The position numbers and the translations under genes are program-made. A stretch of 64,000 nucleotides of DNA, from the NCBI GenBank assembly GCA_024516035.1, contig CM044961.1:36607112-36671111 (forward strand), read 5' to 3'. The DNA comes from Bactericera cockerelli. Lineage: Eukaryota; Arthropoda; Insecta; Hemiptera; Triozidae. A model generated the notes under the pieces. That model was not told the DNA's origin, ran no database searches, and saw nothing but the letters and a program-made list of their open reading frames with translations. This document shows, one piece after another, positions 12,801-22,600 of this stretch (position 1 is the first letter of the stretch; every line of letters starts with the position of its first letter).

Positions 12801-12945
12801 GTTAGGGGCCCTACAAGGGTCAATCATTGGTATCTCTGTAGGTCAGTGCGTAGCTTATAGCGTTATGATTTTTTGTATGAATATAGCAGCACTGATAAAG
12901 CAGCAGCTTATAGCGTTTTGTTTTTTTTCCGTAGCATTTTAATTG
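9830..12945 (+). repeat. 289-bp monomer array, right arm, ~11 copies
   Basis: The landmark GTAATCCCTTATGATTCCCT starts at about 9841, 10132, 10422, 10711, 11000, 11288, 11585, 11874, 12163, 12459 and 12748. The period is 288-291 bp. Two units are longer, by 7-8 bp, because of an extra GATTTT and, in one, an extra TATA. Copies are very similar, so the array is recently homogenised. A 106-codon open frame recurs in every unit but crosses unit boundaries and has a period that is not a multiple of three, so I do not call a gene. Confidence 0.95.
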
Positions 12946-13109
12946 AATATAGCAGTAATGTAGGAAAGTATACCTGGGAAATTTCAGCACATCACTTATA
13001 CCAGGAGCAGAGATAAGGGGCGTTCCCTCTGTTCACAGTTTTCTGTACGAGAATATCATACGACCGACCGAATTCTGTTTTATTCTTTTATCTTTAAAAA
13101 ATGAGTTTT

Positions 13110-13372
13110 ATCACAGGCTTTTTTATTTCTTAGCCATGAAACAGGAGCTACCGTTGACGCTTGTGGTCTGTGGGTTAGCCTACCCATCCCGTAGTATGCC
13201 TCCCCTCTGATGTGCGAGAAGTGACACAATACTTCCCATTTAGGTGCTGGGTCAACCCGGTCAACTTTAACCAAATTTTTAATACAACTTTTTGTCGGCG
13301 CGGGGGTTCGAACCTAGGACCTTCCGCACGACAAGTGAGTGCTTGACAACTGAGCTACACGTGCGCTTCATT
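13110..13372 (-). mobile_element. tRNA-Gly-like SINE, copy 2
   Basis: This is the reverse complement of the SINE at 8371-8640. Its head has TAGCTCAGTTGTCAAGCACT (A box) and AGGTTCGAACCCCCGC (B box), and the body has the same AAATGGGAAGTATTGTGTCA and GGAGGCATACTACGGGATGG. It is inserted among degenerate 289-bp monomers. Confidence 0.85.
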
Positions 13373-13489
13373 TAATGGACAGTCAACGTTTTCTGTTCAG
13401 ATCCCGCCGCGTCGTAAGCTTTAGCGTTCTCATTTTTCGTATGAATATAGCAGTAATGTAGATTATTATTATTATTATACAATGCTTTA

Positions 13490-13744
13490 TCTCTATATAT
13501 AAATGTCAAAGACACTCACTGACCACTGACCACTGACCACTGACCACTGACTGATCATCGCTCTACAGCCCAAACCGTAAGTCCTAGGAAGCTGAAATTT
13601 GGTAGGTAGCTTTGTCTTATGGTCTAGATGTGCAATAAGACGGGATTTTTCGAAATTCCCACTACAACACCTGCCATTGGCGAAAAAGGACTTTTTGCTT
13701 TCACGGCCATGCCTCGGCCCGCAAAGCGGGCGACAGCCCGCTAG
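13490..13744 (+). mobile_element. Non-autonomous Helitron
   Basis: The element starts TCTCTATATATAAATG immediately after an A and ends CTAG immediately before a T, matching Helitron A|T insertion. The hairpin GCCCGCAAAGCGGGC (13717-13731) lies just upstream of the 3' end, the classic Helitron terminator. There is a short internal tandem ACTGACC repeat and no coding capacity. At 255 bp it must depend on a Rep/helicase supplied elsewhere. Confidence 0.82.
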
Positions 13745-13749
13745 TTAGG

Positions 13750-14050
13750 TATAAATGGACATTATGTACATACAAATAATTAATTTAACAATGAAAAAAA
13801 ATGGAAACAATATATACAATGAAAATGAAAAAGAATAGAAAATATTTAAAAACATAAGTCCTAACTAAAGGGCGGGGTTATTGCCTATGGCAATCTCTTC
13901 CACCCAACCCTTACCTCAGGTAGATAAGCTTACCTGAGAAATTTCAGAGATTTACCATTATCAGGGGGAGAGATATGAGATCGCTCCCATCCGGTCAATG
14001 TTTTCTATCAATTTACAATGATACAACTCTTGGCTACAAGGGTTAAGTAG
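13750..14050. repeat. Degenerate monomers and a decayed short retroposon
   Basis: 13750-13920 contains, on the minus strand, GGGTTGGGTGGAAGAG and TTGCCATAGGCAATAACCCC, matching the tail family at 39117. 13920-14020 retains the monomer blocks TACCTGAGAAATTTCAG and CGGTCAATGTTTTCTATCA. Nothing codes. Confidence 0.5.
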
Positions 14051-14239
14051 GGGAAGTGAAGATGTAAACAATACAAATATATAGAAATAACAGAGTACCA
14101 TCATATACATAACATTCGAGTCAACGTTTTTCGAAAGAAATTTTATACGAAAAACCCGGACCCATGTATTCCTTATGGCGGGTCAATGTTTTTCAATCGA
14201 GTCAATCTTTTCTGTCGGGTCCGGGTTTTAGTATCGCCC

Positions 14240-15184
14240 TAAATCTGCCAAGAAGATACTGGTCAAATTTTAAAACACTCCAATAAATCGCTAAAGCTTC
14301 TCTATGAATAACAGAATAATTTCTTTCACAAGGAGTTAAGGTTCTTGATGCGAAACAGATAGGTCGTTCTTCACCTGATGGAAAAATTTGTAATAGGACA
14401 CCAGAAATACCTACAGCAGAAGCGTCAGTGACCAATTTCACTTGAAGAGAAGGATCATAATGTACCAAGGAAAAAAAAAAGATCTTAAATTTGAAATATG
14501 TTCTTCGTCAGATTCACCAGTTACCACAATATCATCAAAATAATTCTTAGTACCTTTACAACCCTGGAGGACTTTTTCAATTTTACTCTGAAAAATAGAA
14601 CAAGCTGTTTTGGGGCCAAAAGGTAATCTCGTTGGCATGTAAATACCCTTATGAGTACTCCAAGCTAATAACTCACCTGTAGCTTGAGATATTGGCAATT
14701 GATTATAAGCACAAGAAAAATCAAGTTTAGTAAATCTCTTACCTCCCCTCAGAGCATGGAATAAATCTTCCACTCGAGGAATAGGGTGATTGAAATCCTC
14801 TAAGTATTTATTTACAGTTACCTTGTAATCAACACATAAACGTATCTTACCGTTAGGCTTTAAAACGGGAACTAAAGGAGTACCCCAGTTACTATGCTCA
14901 ACTTTCACTATAACACCCTGGGTTTCTAAATTTTCAAGTTCCTCCTCAACTTTGGATCTGAACGCAATAGGTACCTGTCGTGGTTTACAAAATATAGGTC
15001 TTACCTGAGGATCTTTCAGTTTCAAATCTATTACCTCATACTTATAAGTACCTAACTCGTCATTGAATAAATGTTTAAATTCATAAATCAGATCTTCCAA
15101 GATTTTATCTCTATCAACAGCATGTGAAGCTTGGACTCTGAATGAAGAATTAGAGAATAATATAACAGCATTTGAGTTTTGGTG
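14240..15184 (-). pseudogene. Ty3/gypsy pol 5' part: reverse transcriptase, start of RNase H
   Basis: On the minus strand this begins near KHLFNDELG and reads through RT blocks: GTPLVPVLKPNGKIRLCVDY, FTKLDFSCAYNQL, the LPFG motif, and YFDDIVV as the catalytic box. After EEHISNL the frame breaks at an A/T run near 14470 and jumps straight to VHYDPSLQVKLVTDAS, the RNase H N-terminus. The RT thumb and connection (roughly a hundred residues in relatives) is therefore deleted and the frame shifted. RNase H is then cut at LLGR by the 8.2-kb insertion. The upstream side ends at the LINE fragment at 15185. Confidence 0.9.
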
Positions 15185-15375
15185 CTACCGCAGAATACTC
15201 AAAATCAGCTGGCGAGACATGGTAACAAATATAGAAGTACTGAGGAGAATGAAGTTACTTAAAACAAATGTACTAACATCAATAAAACAAAGGAAAGCAA
15301 GATACGCAGGGCATGTTATACGTGGATCAAGTGGACCCCTCTTGGCACAAATTATTGAAGGCAAAGTAGAAGGAA
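15185..15375 (+). pseudogene. LINE ORF2 C-terminal fragment, first half
   Basis: The plus-strand translation has the LINE C-terminal landmarks YRRILKISWRD, LRRMK, KARYAGHVIRG and IIEGKVEG. It is 5'-truncated at the gypsy boundary and interrupted by the 5S-derived SINE. It continues at 15664. Confidence 0.8.
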
Positions 15376-15622
15376 GCCAGCGTCGATGGCATGTTGAATA
15401 CACCGGTTCCCTTCAGAACACCGAAGTTAAGCGACATCCAGCGAGGTTAAGACTTGGATGGGTGACCATTCAAATTCTAATTCTCGTGACGCTGGCTTTT
15501 CCCGGCCCCACTCAGGCTGGGTGAGGTCAATGTGAGTAGCAGGTTTGTGAGTTTCCTGCGAATGGAGGGTAAAACCCCCGTCGTGATATGACCATGGCAG
15601 TTGAAAGCGACGTTAAACCCCA

Positions 15623-15650
<28 letters not shown>
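15376..15650 (+). mobile_element. 5S-rRNA-derived SINE (SINE3-like)
   Basis: The first ~100 bp match 5S rRNA, including its internal promoter: GCCAGCG, CATGTTGAATACACCGGTT, CACCGAAGTTAAGCGACATC and ACTTGGATGGGTGACC. A body with GGGTGAGGTCAATGTGAGTA and GGAGGGTAAAACCCCCGTC follows, then GTTAAACCCCACTT and an A tail. The flanks repeat AAAGTAGAAGGAA (15363-15375 and 15651-15663), an 11-13 bp target-site duplication that shows LINE-type integration. Confidence 0.92.
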
Positions 15651-15656
<6 letters not shown>

Positions 15657-15663
15657 GAAGGAA

Positions 15664-15850
15664 TGAGAGGAAGAGGAAGACCAAGGAAGAAATGGATAGA
15701 CAACATCTTGGAATGGATGAACACACCAAATTTTGAAGAATGTAAGAGAATGGCAGAAGATAGAATCCAATGGAGACAGAATGTTTGGAGAATAATATAG
15801 CAACCTTCTGAATTAGAAGAAGCTACCTGTAATGTAATGTAATGTAAATG
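15664..15850 (+). pseudogene. LINE ORF2 C-terminal fragment, second half, with pentamer tail
   Basis: Resumes the LINE frame after the SINE: RGRGRPRKKWIDNI, then WMNTPNFEE and DRIQWRQNVWRII before a TAG stop, with an (ATGTA)n tail at about 15825-15846. The wording is typical of the C-terminal end of jockey/RTE-group ORF2 proteins. The clade cannot be fixed from this fragment. Confidence 0.8.
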
Positions 15851-16230
15851 AAAAGTGCGTGTGTATTCATTATAGAAACACTCTCTATTCTTGTTATCGA
15901 AAAAATTAAACGAACTTGAGTTATTCGAGATTTAGAAAAAAAATTGGTCGAAAAAAAACCACCCTGTATGTAAAATTTTTGTTTAAAAAAGTATTCAGGA
16001 ACCATTTAGAAGAAAAATTATCAAATAAAATTCAGGTCGATCCATTTAAAAATCCAAAGTTGACACCTCAATTTCTGACTTTTGAACCACCCTGTATAAA
16101 AAAAAATTTCATGACTGAAACCGCATAATTAGGACATGTACCCTAGGATTTTTTATTTTTCAAAAACTCTTTCAGGGGCCGAGTAATTTGAGGTATCCAA
16201 CTTTGGTGGGACACCCTGTATATGATTCAG
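15851..16230. repeat. Probable dispersed repeat with CACCCTGTATA blocks
   Basis: CCACCCTGTAT appears near 15959 and 16088, and ACACCCTGTATATGA near 16210. Such blocks are common at the ends of insect dispersed repeats. I cannot define termini or a family. Confidence 0.35.
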
Positions 16231-16919
16231 GACTTTCATCGATGCGATGTTGTCCGGCTTTGAATTCCTCTTTCATATTGCCCCCGGAGATGACTCGCCA
16301 GTCTTGCCTTTGATCTGCAACGTCAGCCGCACATACATACAAACAGCTTTTTTTATAAATATAGATATTACATAACAGAATGTTGATTGTTAATACACTT
16401 GAGTAACTGCACTAGAACTGGTGTGTTCAACGTGCCATCGTTGCGCCACACTGGAGTAGTACTCACTAGTAGGTCTAGAAGAATTCGAATAGAAGAAAAA
16501 ACGAGTTTTCAAGGAAATTGTAAATAATATTATTTGTATTTGTGTCATATAACTTTTTCATCTATGCCTCTATCGCTACAATGAAGTACACTGTACAAAA
16601 CAATTACATGATTACATTAGGGAGGGATTATCTAGAGAAAACATAATTTTATTTCTTCTTTACACAAACTACTCAGCCATAGATTTGACGTTGCAGTAGA
16701 CTAAATATGAGTTTTTAAAACAATAGTTACATGGCCAATTCAAGTTTGATGAGGATGAGCATTTTACCATATAAAATCTATGAATCCAATTCTTTTCTGT
16801 CTAGTGTAGAAACTTTAAGCTCAAACCAAATAAAAACAATATCTTTCGCCTTAATTTACGCCATCTATGAAACTTTATAACTTGGACCATATATGTTTCT
16901 GCCTCAGTCCCGGTAGATC

Positions 16920-17005
16920 AGAGGTCAAGGCGTCGTACATCAGTCTGGTAATCTAAAGGTCAAGGATTCGAAACCCAACCGGACACTTTGGGATTTTGAT
17001 CTCAT
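16920..17005 (+). mobile_element. tRNA-like SINE head
   Basis: CCCGGTAGATCAGAGGTCAAG (A-box region) and AAGGATTCGAAACCC (B box) lie about 45 bp apart, ending CCAACCGGAC. The arm TCTGGTAATCTAAAGG resembles the one in the SINE at 2750. The body behind it is not resolved. Confidence 0.55.
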
Positions 17006-18017
17006 GGGCTTATTGCTGGAATAATTGGACTCCTTTGTCCTAATCGAGCAGGATTCACTTTTTGTACAGACTGCAACGCTAAGTACTCGGGTACTTATCA
17101 ATAAAAAATAAGGAGATTTAAAAACAAAAGATTATTTAAGATACAAAGTAAGTAAATGGACGATTGTATAAACCATGCACATTGCACAAGTATATACTAG
17201 ACATAGACTGAAGTTTCAATTAGTAATATAACAATTGAATGTTAAGGAAAAAGTCCATCTCAAAAATTGTACACCAATTTTCAGAACCAATGCTTTGAAA
17301 GTTTTTTTATTTCAGTTATGAACAAATTTGGATATGGAGCAATCACTCCACTAACTGCTGTTTTTCTATGACCTTTTTCATTATTTAGTTTGTGAATATG
17401 TTTACTTAAATGTTCAAGTTGGCATTTGGTTGAGACAAAATATTTTCATTGATGTAATAGGGAAGTGCTCTGTGTGGGGATTATGTCTTTTGAAAAAGTT
17501 TTCCTTTTCATAAGAAATAGGGGGGGGGGGGCATTTGTTTGGTTTTAGTTTTTATTTAGAAAAACTTTTAGTATTACTCGTAATTGATAATATTTTGTAT
17601 AGTTAAAATAAAAATGTATAGGAAGATTTTAAAAACAAAGAAACAAACTGTCGACAGTAAACATATTCTAATACATAATATTATATAAGTACTATTAATT
17701 GAAATATTTTCACCTAATAATTTATGAAACAAGGTACATAATATTGTTCGTAAAAACTAAGAACATTTAAAACGATTCGAAACATAAAAAAAGGTTTCCA
17801 TAAATTTAAACACTAGAAGACAATAATTAGATAAACCTAAAATAATTTGTACAAAGTCGATCACTTATGCCTTTGGACGGAACGACTTGAGAAGAGAAAT
17901 ATTTGAATTTCATTTCAAACACTTGGGAGATTTCATTAATAAATTACACAGCAATGTTCAAAATGGATGAGATACATTCATCTTCCACTCTAGTCCTACT
18001 TCACAACCATTTCATAA
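17006..18017. other. Intergenic DNA downstream of LMTK
   Basis: AT-rich with a G run at about 17519-17531. No open frame or repeat that I can name. Confidence 0.4.
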
Positions 18018-18023
18018 TTTATT
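18018..18023 (-). terminator. LMTK: Candidate poly(A) signal of LMTK
   Basis: AATAAA on the minus strand, 59 nt past the LMTK stop codon. It is the first canonical hexamer after the stop, but later ones exist, so use of this one is inferred. Confidence 0.45.
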
Positions 18024-18081
18024 TTTGCATTTGAAAATTTTACTATTTTAGATCTACATCATGAACAAATACATGTATATA

Positions 18082-19697
18082 CTAAACACAGTGTCTCCGT
18101 AACTCTAAACTATCAGTCAAATCGTTGAATTTATTACTGCTCCCCTCATCATTTATAGAATCTTTCTTGTTTGAATGAACGTGGATCGAATCATTTGGTA
18201 GATAAAAATCCGATATAAGTGGGGAAGTGTTGAATTCTCCATTGCAAACATTGCTTTTCTTAATATTAGTATTGGTGTTGGTTGCTATTTCTTCAATTTT
18301 ATCATCTGTTATTTTGGATTGTGACAATTTTTCATCAAAACATGAGTTTTCTTTACTATCTACAAGGGAGCTGCTGGAAACATCTAAATCATTCTGTATT
18401 AGATTTGGACTAGTGTACATGCTAAGGTTTCCTGAACTTTCATCTGAATCTAAGCTATTAATAACTAAATTGCTACTATTATTACAAAATATGTCAAGAG
18501 ATTTTTTTGCTTCTTCTCTTTTCTCTCGCGAGTTCATTGTATCTTCAAGAGGGGGATGGAATCCATTTCTCACTTCATCTACAGGTTTACTTTCCGCACT
18601 AGGAAGAGTGAATATATCTAAACAGGACGGTATACGAGGTTTCTTACTACTTTGTGGCGTTATCAACTCAACACCAGAGAGATTACTTTCATCTCTTTGT
18701 GGCGTTATCAACTCAACAGCAGAAAGATTACTTTCATCTCTTTGTGGCGTTATCAACTCAACAGCAGAAAGATTACTTTCATCTCTTTGTGGCGTTATCA
18801 ACTCAACACCAGAGAGATTACTTTCATTACTTTGCGGCGTTATCAACTCAACACCAGAAGGAGTACTTTCATTACTTTGCGGCGTTATCAACTCAACATC
18901 AGAGGGAGTACTATCATTACTTTGCGGCTTCAACAAATCAACAACAGAAGGAGTACTTTCCTTACTTTGCGGCTTCAACAAATCAACAACAGAAGGAGTA
19001 CTATCATTACTTTGCGGCGTTGTCAAGTCAACACCAGAGGGAGTACTTTCCTTACTTTGCGGCTTCAACAAATCAACAACAGAAGGAGTACTTTCATTAC
19101 TTTTCGGCGTTATCAACTTAACACCAGAAGGAATATCACTACTTTGAGGCTTTGTCACCTCAACATCACAAGAAGTACTTTCATTCGTTTGCGGTGTTAT
19201 CAACTCAACACAAGAAGGAATACTTTTATTACCTTGAGGCTTTGTCAACTCAACACCACAAAAAGTATATTCATTACTTTGCGGTGTTCTGAACTCAACA
19301 TCACAAGGAGTGATCTTACCACTTTGAGGGTCTGACAAGTCAACACTATAACTGGTGGATTGGAAGAAGGTAATATCGTCATCATCTTCCTCTTCATCAA
19401 ATAATTTGTGATTTTGTTTTCTCATTGATTCCCCGCTTGCACTTTCAAACTTATCTGCATTGGCTTTAAGGAAATCTAAATCCATGGTTGATTTGAGGAA
19501 GTTGAACTCTGTCTTGTGGCTGGGTAGAGGCAGAGGGGAGGTCTGGGTGAGAGGCGACACCAGGTCTAGCTTGAGTTTCTGCTTGGTGTGGCACAGCTCG
19601 CCCAGGGTAGACGTGGAAGGGGGGGAAGCCTCCACGTCATCTGTGGAGCGGAAACTGGTGACCGATTCCTCACCAGCCTCGGGTCCGCTTGCATCCG
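18082..19697 (-). CDS. LMTK: LMTK exon 15 (last coding exon, stop)
   Basis: The acceptor CCCCAG at 19698-19703 is followed in phase 1 by DASGPEAGEESVTSF. It codes residues about 1847-2384: a Ser/Thr/Pro-rich start with TSPLPLPSHK, LDFLKANADKFESASG, an acidic DEEEDDDD stretch, 16 tandem 15-residue repeats, and a Ser/Asn-rich end. It terminates with TAG. No domain beyond disorder is visible in the final 200 residues. Confidence 0.9.
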
Positions 19698-22600
19698 CTG
19701 GGGATAAGAGCAAATAAGAAACTAGTGGGTGACACAATTTGTCAAATTACATTTAAAAAAACTAATTTACAGTTTAATTAAAACCATAAATAGACAACAC
19801 AATAACACACCTTTTAAAGTGAAAAAGAAGACGATTACTTTCACATTAAATCAAGCCCAAAATATCATTGAAAAGACATAGACTTTTAAAAACAAGTCTC
19901 AAAATAGAAAAAAGAGAGATAAAGAGCAAGTTATGTGTGTTATTATGTCACAATTTTTAGTGGGTAGCATCGACATTACTCGAACTAATGCTAATGCATC
20001 CATACCTCCAACCAACTATCATATTCCAATATCAATCTCTTAATGCCGCCACTGGTTGTTGCCTACTATACATGTAACCTAACATAACCGAATTGTCCTC
20101 ACGAGGCTAGGGTAGGGCTCGACATCCAAAGTACAGAGCCGAAAAAAATTCGACTCCGCTGGAATTCAAACCCAGGTCACCTGGAGTGCAAGCCGAGCAT
20201 GCTACCGCTAGTCCAAGGTGACAACTCAAAAGACATCGACACCTGTAATGGATTATAAAAAATAGAACTCAAGAGCATGATGTCTAGAAGTTTGCCTTAC
20301 GCTGAAAGAAGAAGCTGTTGGGATAGTCTCCGACGAAGAACTCCGAGGAAGTGTTGTGGAATGGCCTCAGAGATGAGCTGATGAAGAACTCGCCATCCTC
20401 CGTGCTCATGGGACTGGAGAACTGGACATAGTCAAAGTTGAGGCTGCTAGGGGTCGGTCTGGAGGCCTTGCACTCGCTGGGGTCTCGCGGGTACTCGTAC
20501 ACACAGTGGTAGTGCTGCTTCTTGAAGCTCACGTTCTTCTTGGGTTCCTGGAGATAGAGAAACGGAATAGGTGGGGTGGTTATCAAGCCCTCACTTCATC
20601 TTGTCTGTACAAGACAATTTATTTTGAGTCTCACCCCTATGCTAAGTCAGTATTTGTACAATGTCCGCCATTGATCATGAACCATTTTGAAATGCCTCTA
20701 TTTTCGAGACTGGATTTGTAGATCTTAGTAGACACTATCCCTTAACTTTCACCTTGTCAACAACTGTAGAGGTCATATCGTAGCTGTATATTACTTCTGT
20801 GGCGCAACAGAGCTGCCTTATTACAATAAATGGCATTTTGTTTACTAGCAGCATTCCATCAAAGAAAAATTCATTACGAAATATCAGTTTTATGGAAAAT
20901 ATAGGCATTTCAAAATGGTTCATGATCAATGGCGGACCCTGTATTTGTTCAGGCCCTGTATCTTCAGGATTTTTTATTTTAAATTCTTCTAAAATTGAAG
21001 TAGGTAATATAATACCATTACATTCAAAATGCACACAGAAAGCACTATTACACAAATATGAAACTTACATTGCTGTCTGGCTTGTTAATTTTGAGTAGGG
21101 ATTTCGCAGGCACTGCATCAGAGTTCCAAGAGGAAGGAACAAACTCCTCATCACTATCTGAATGTTGCTCTACATCTTCACTGGGGGAGAGTGGATTCTG
21201 TGAGAAATAATCATTACTTTAGTTTCTCATTGAAATAGAAAGAAGTTAGTGTAAATGTTGCTCTACATCTTCACTGGGGGAGAGTGGATTCTGTGAGAAG
21301 TTAATCATTACTTTAGTTTCTCATTGAAATAGAAAGAAGTTAGTGTAAATGTTGCTCTACATCTTCACTGGGGGAGAGTGGATTCTGTGAGAAGTTAATC
21401 ATTACTTTAGTTTCTCATTGAAATAGAAAGAAGTTAGTGTAAATGTTGCTCTACATCTTCACTGGGGGAGAGTGGATTCTGTGAGAAGTTAATCATTACT
21501 TTAGTTTCTCATTGAAATAGAAAGAAGTTAGTGTAAATGTTGCTCTACATCTTCACTGGGGGAGAGTGGATTCTGTGAGAAGTTAATCATTACTTTAGTT
21601 TCTCATTGAAATAGAAAGAAGTTAGTGTAAATGTTGCTCTACATCTTCACTGGGGGAGAGTGGATTCTGTGAGAAGTTAATCATTACTTTAGTTTCTCAT
21701 TGAAATAGAAAGAAGTTAGTGTAAATGTTGCTCTACATCTTCACTGGGGGAGAGTGGATTCTGTGAGAAATAATCATTACTTTAGTTTCTCATTGAAATA
21801 GAAAGAAGTTAGTGTAAATGTTGCTCTACATCTTCACTGGGGGAGAGTGGATTCTGTGAGAAGTTAATCATTACTTTAGTTTCTCATTGAAATAGAAAGA
21901 AGTTAGTGTAAATGTTGCTCTACATCTTCACTGGGGGAGAGTGGATTCTGTGAGAAGTTAATCATTACTTTAGTTTCTCATTGCAATAGAAAGAAGTGTA
22001 AAAGTCCAATTTTATTGTTGTTTTAAGTGAGAAAAAAAACAACAAATAAACAGTGAAGTTTGTAGGTTCTATTTACCATTTCAGGTTGTTGAGAAACATG
22101 ACAACACGGTTTTTCTAGGTAGACGGGACATTCCTCTGTTTTGCGTCTGGTAACCCAATTTAAAATAAGTAATCTATGTGTCTCTCGATGGTTGTATTTT
22201 TTTTTTTTTTTACACATAAAGTGTAGTACCATTCAGTTAATTCATTTATCATTCGTGCCTTTGAGTATCTTTGACGCTTTACATGATGTCACGAGGAATT
22301 AACTTTACACAGGTACGTCGTTCTAGTCAGAATACTCATGTTAAGCAACATCGAGCATGGATGACAAATTTCGCGCACAAGTCCATTTGTTTCTCTTAGT
22401 ACCAGAATCAGCTCAGCCTGGCTGAGGTTAATGACTGGAGCTGGATTCTTATTGTTAATAGCCCATGTAATTGAAAAACACGCTAAGTCCAAATAAAAAA
22501 CAACCTTGTCTCCTATGTTATTTTATAGTTCATGATTATTAGTTATAGTTCATGATAGATATGAGAAAATTTTGTTTTTACTATTCATATTGATTGAATT

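Larger units (their letters stand above)
6015..14243. mobile_element. ~8.2-kb foldback-like insertion interrupting gypsy RNase H
   Basis: Everything between the two halves of the gypsy RNase H domain is foreign to it. The insert begins with inverted 289-bp monomers (6300-7720) and ends with direct monomers of the same family (9830-12945 plus degenerate pieces to 14050), so the two ends form long imperfect inverted repeats made of subrepeats. Foldback and Galileo-type DNA transposons have this architecture. The hexamer TCTGCC occurs at 6009-6014 and 14244-14249 and could be a target duplication, but it is too short to rely on. I see no transposase. Confidence 0.55.

Noticed and set aside
9784..12942. 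Series of ~106-residue conserved open frames in each 289-bp monomer
   Set aside because: The frame crosses unit boundaries, the period is not a multiple of three, and identical frames occur inverted at 6.4-7.6 kb. Conservation is at DNA level.
6300..12945. Regularly spaced repeats considered as a CRISPR array
   Set aside because: Units are 289 bp and contiguous with no unique spacers, and the sequence is eukaryotic.
15376..15490. Possible 5S rRNA gene
   Set aside because: The 5S similarity is followed by a SINE body and A tail and flanked by a target-site duplication, so it is a retroposon.
18227..19335. Plus-strand open frames of 155-306 residues with CGVINSTPERLLS-like repeats
   Set aside because: Antisense shadows of the LMTK exon 15 repeat.
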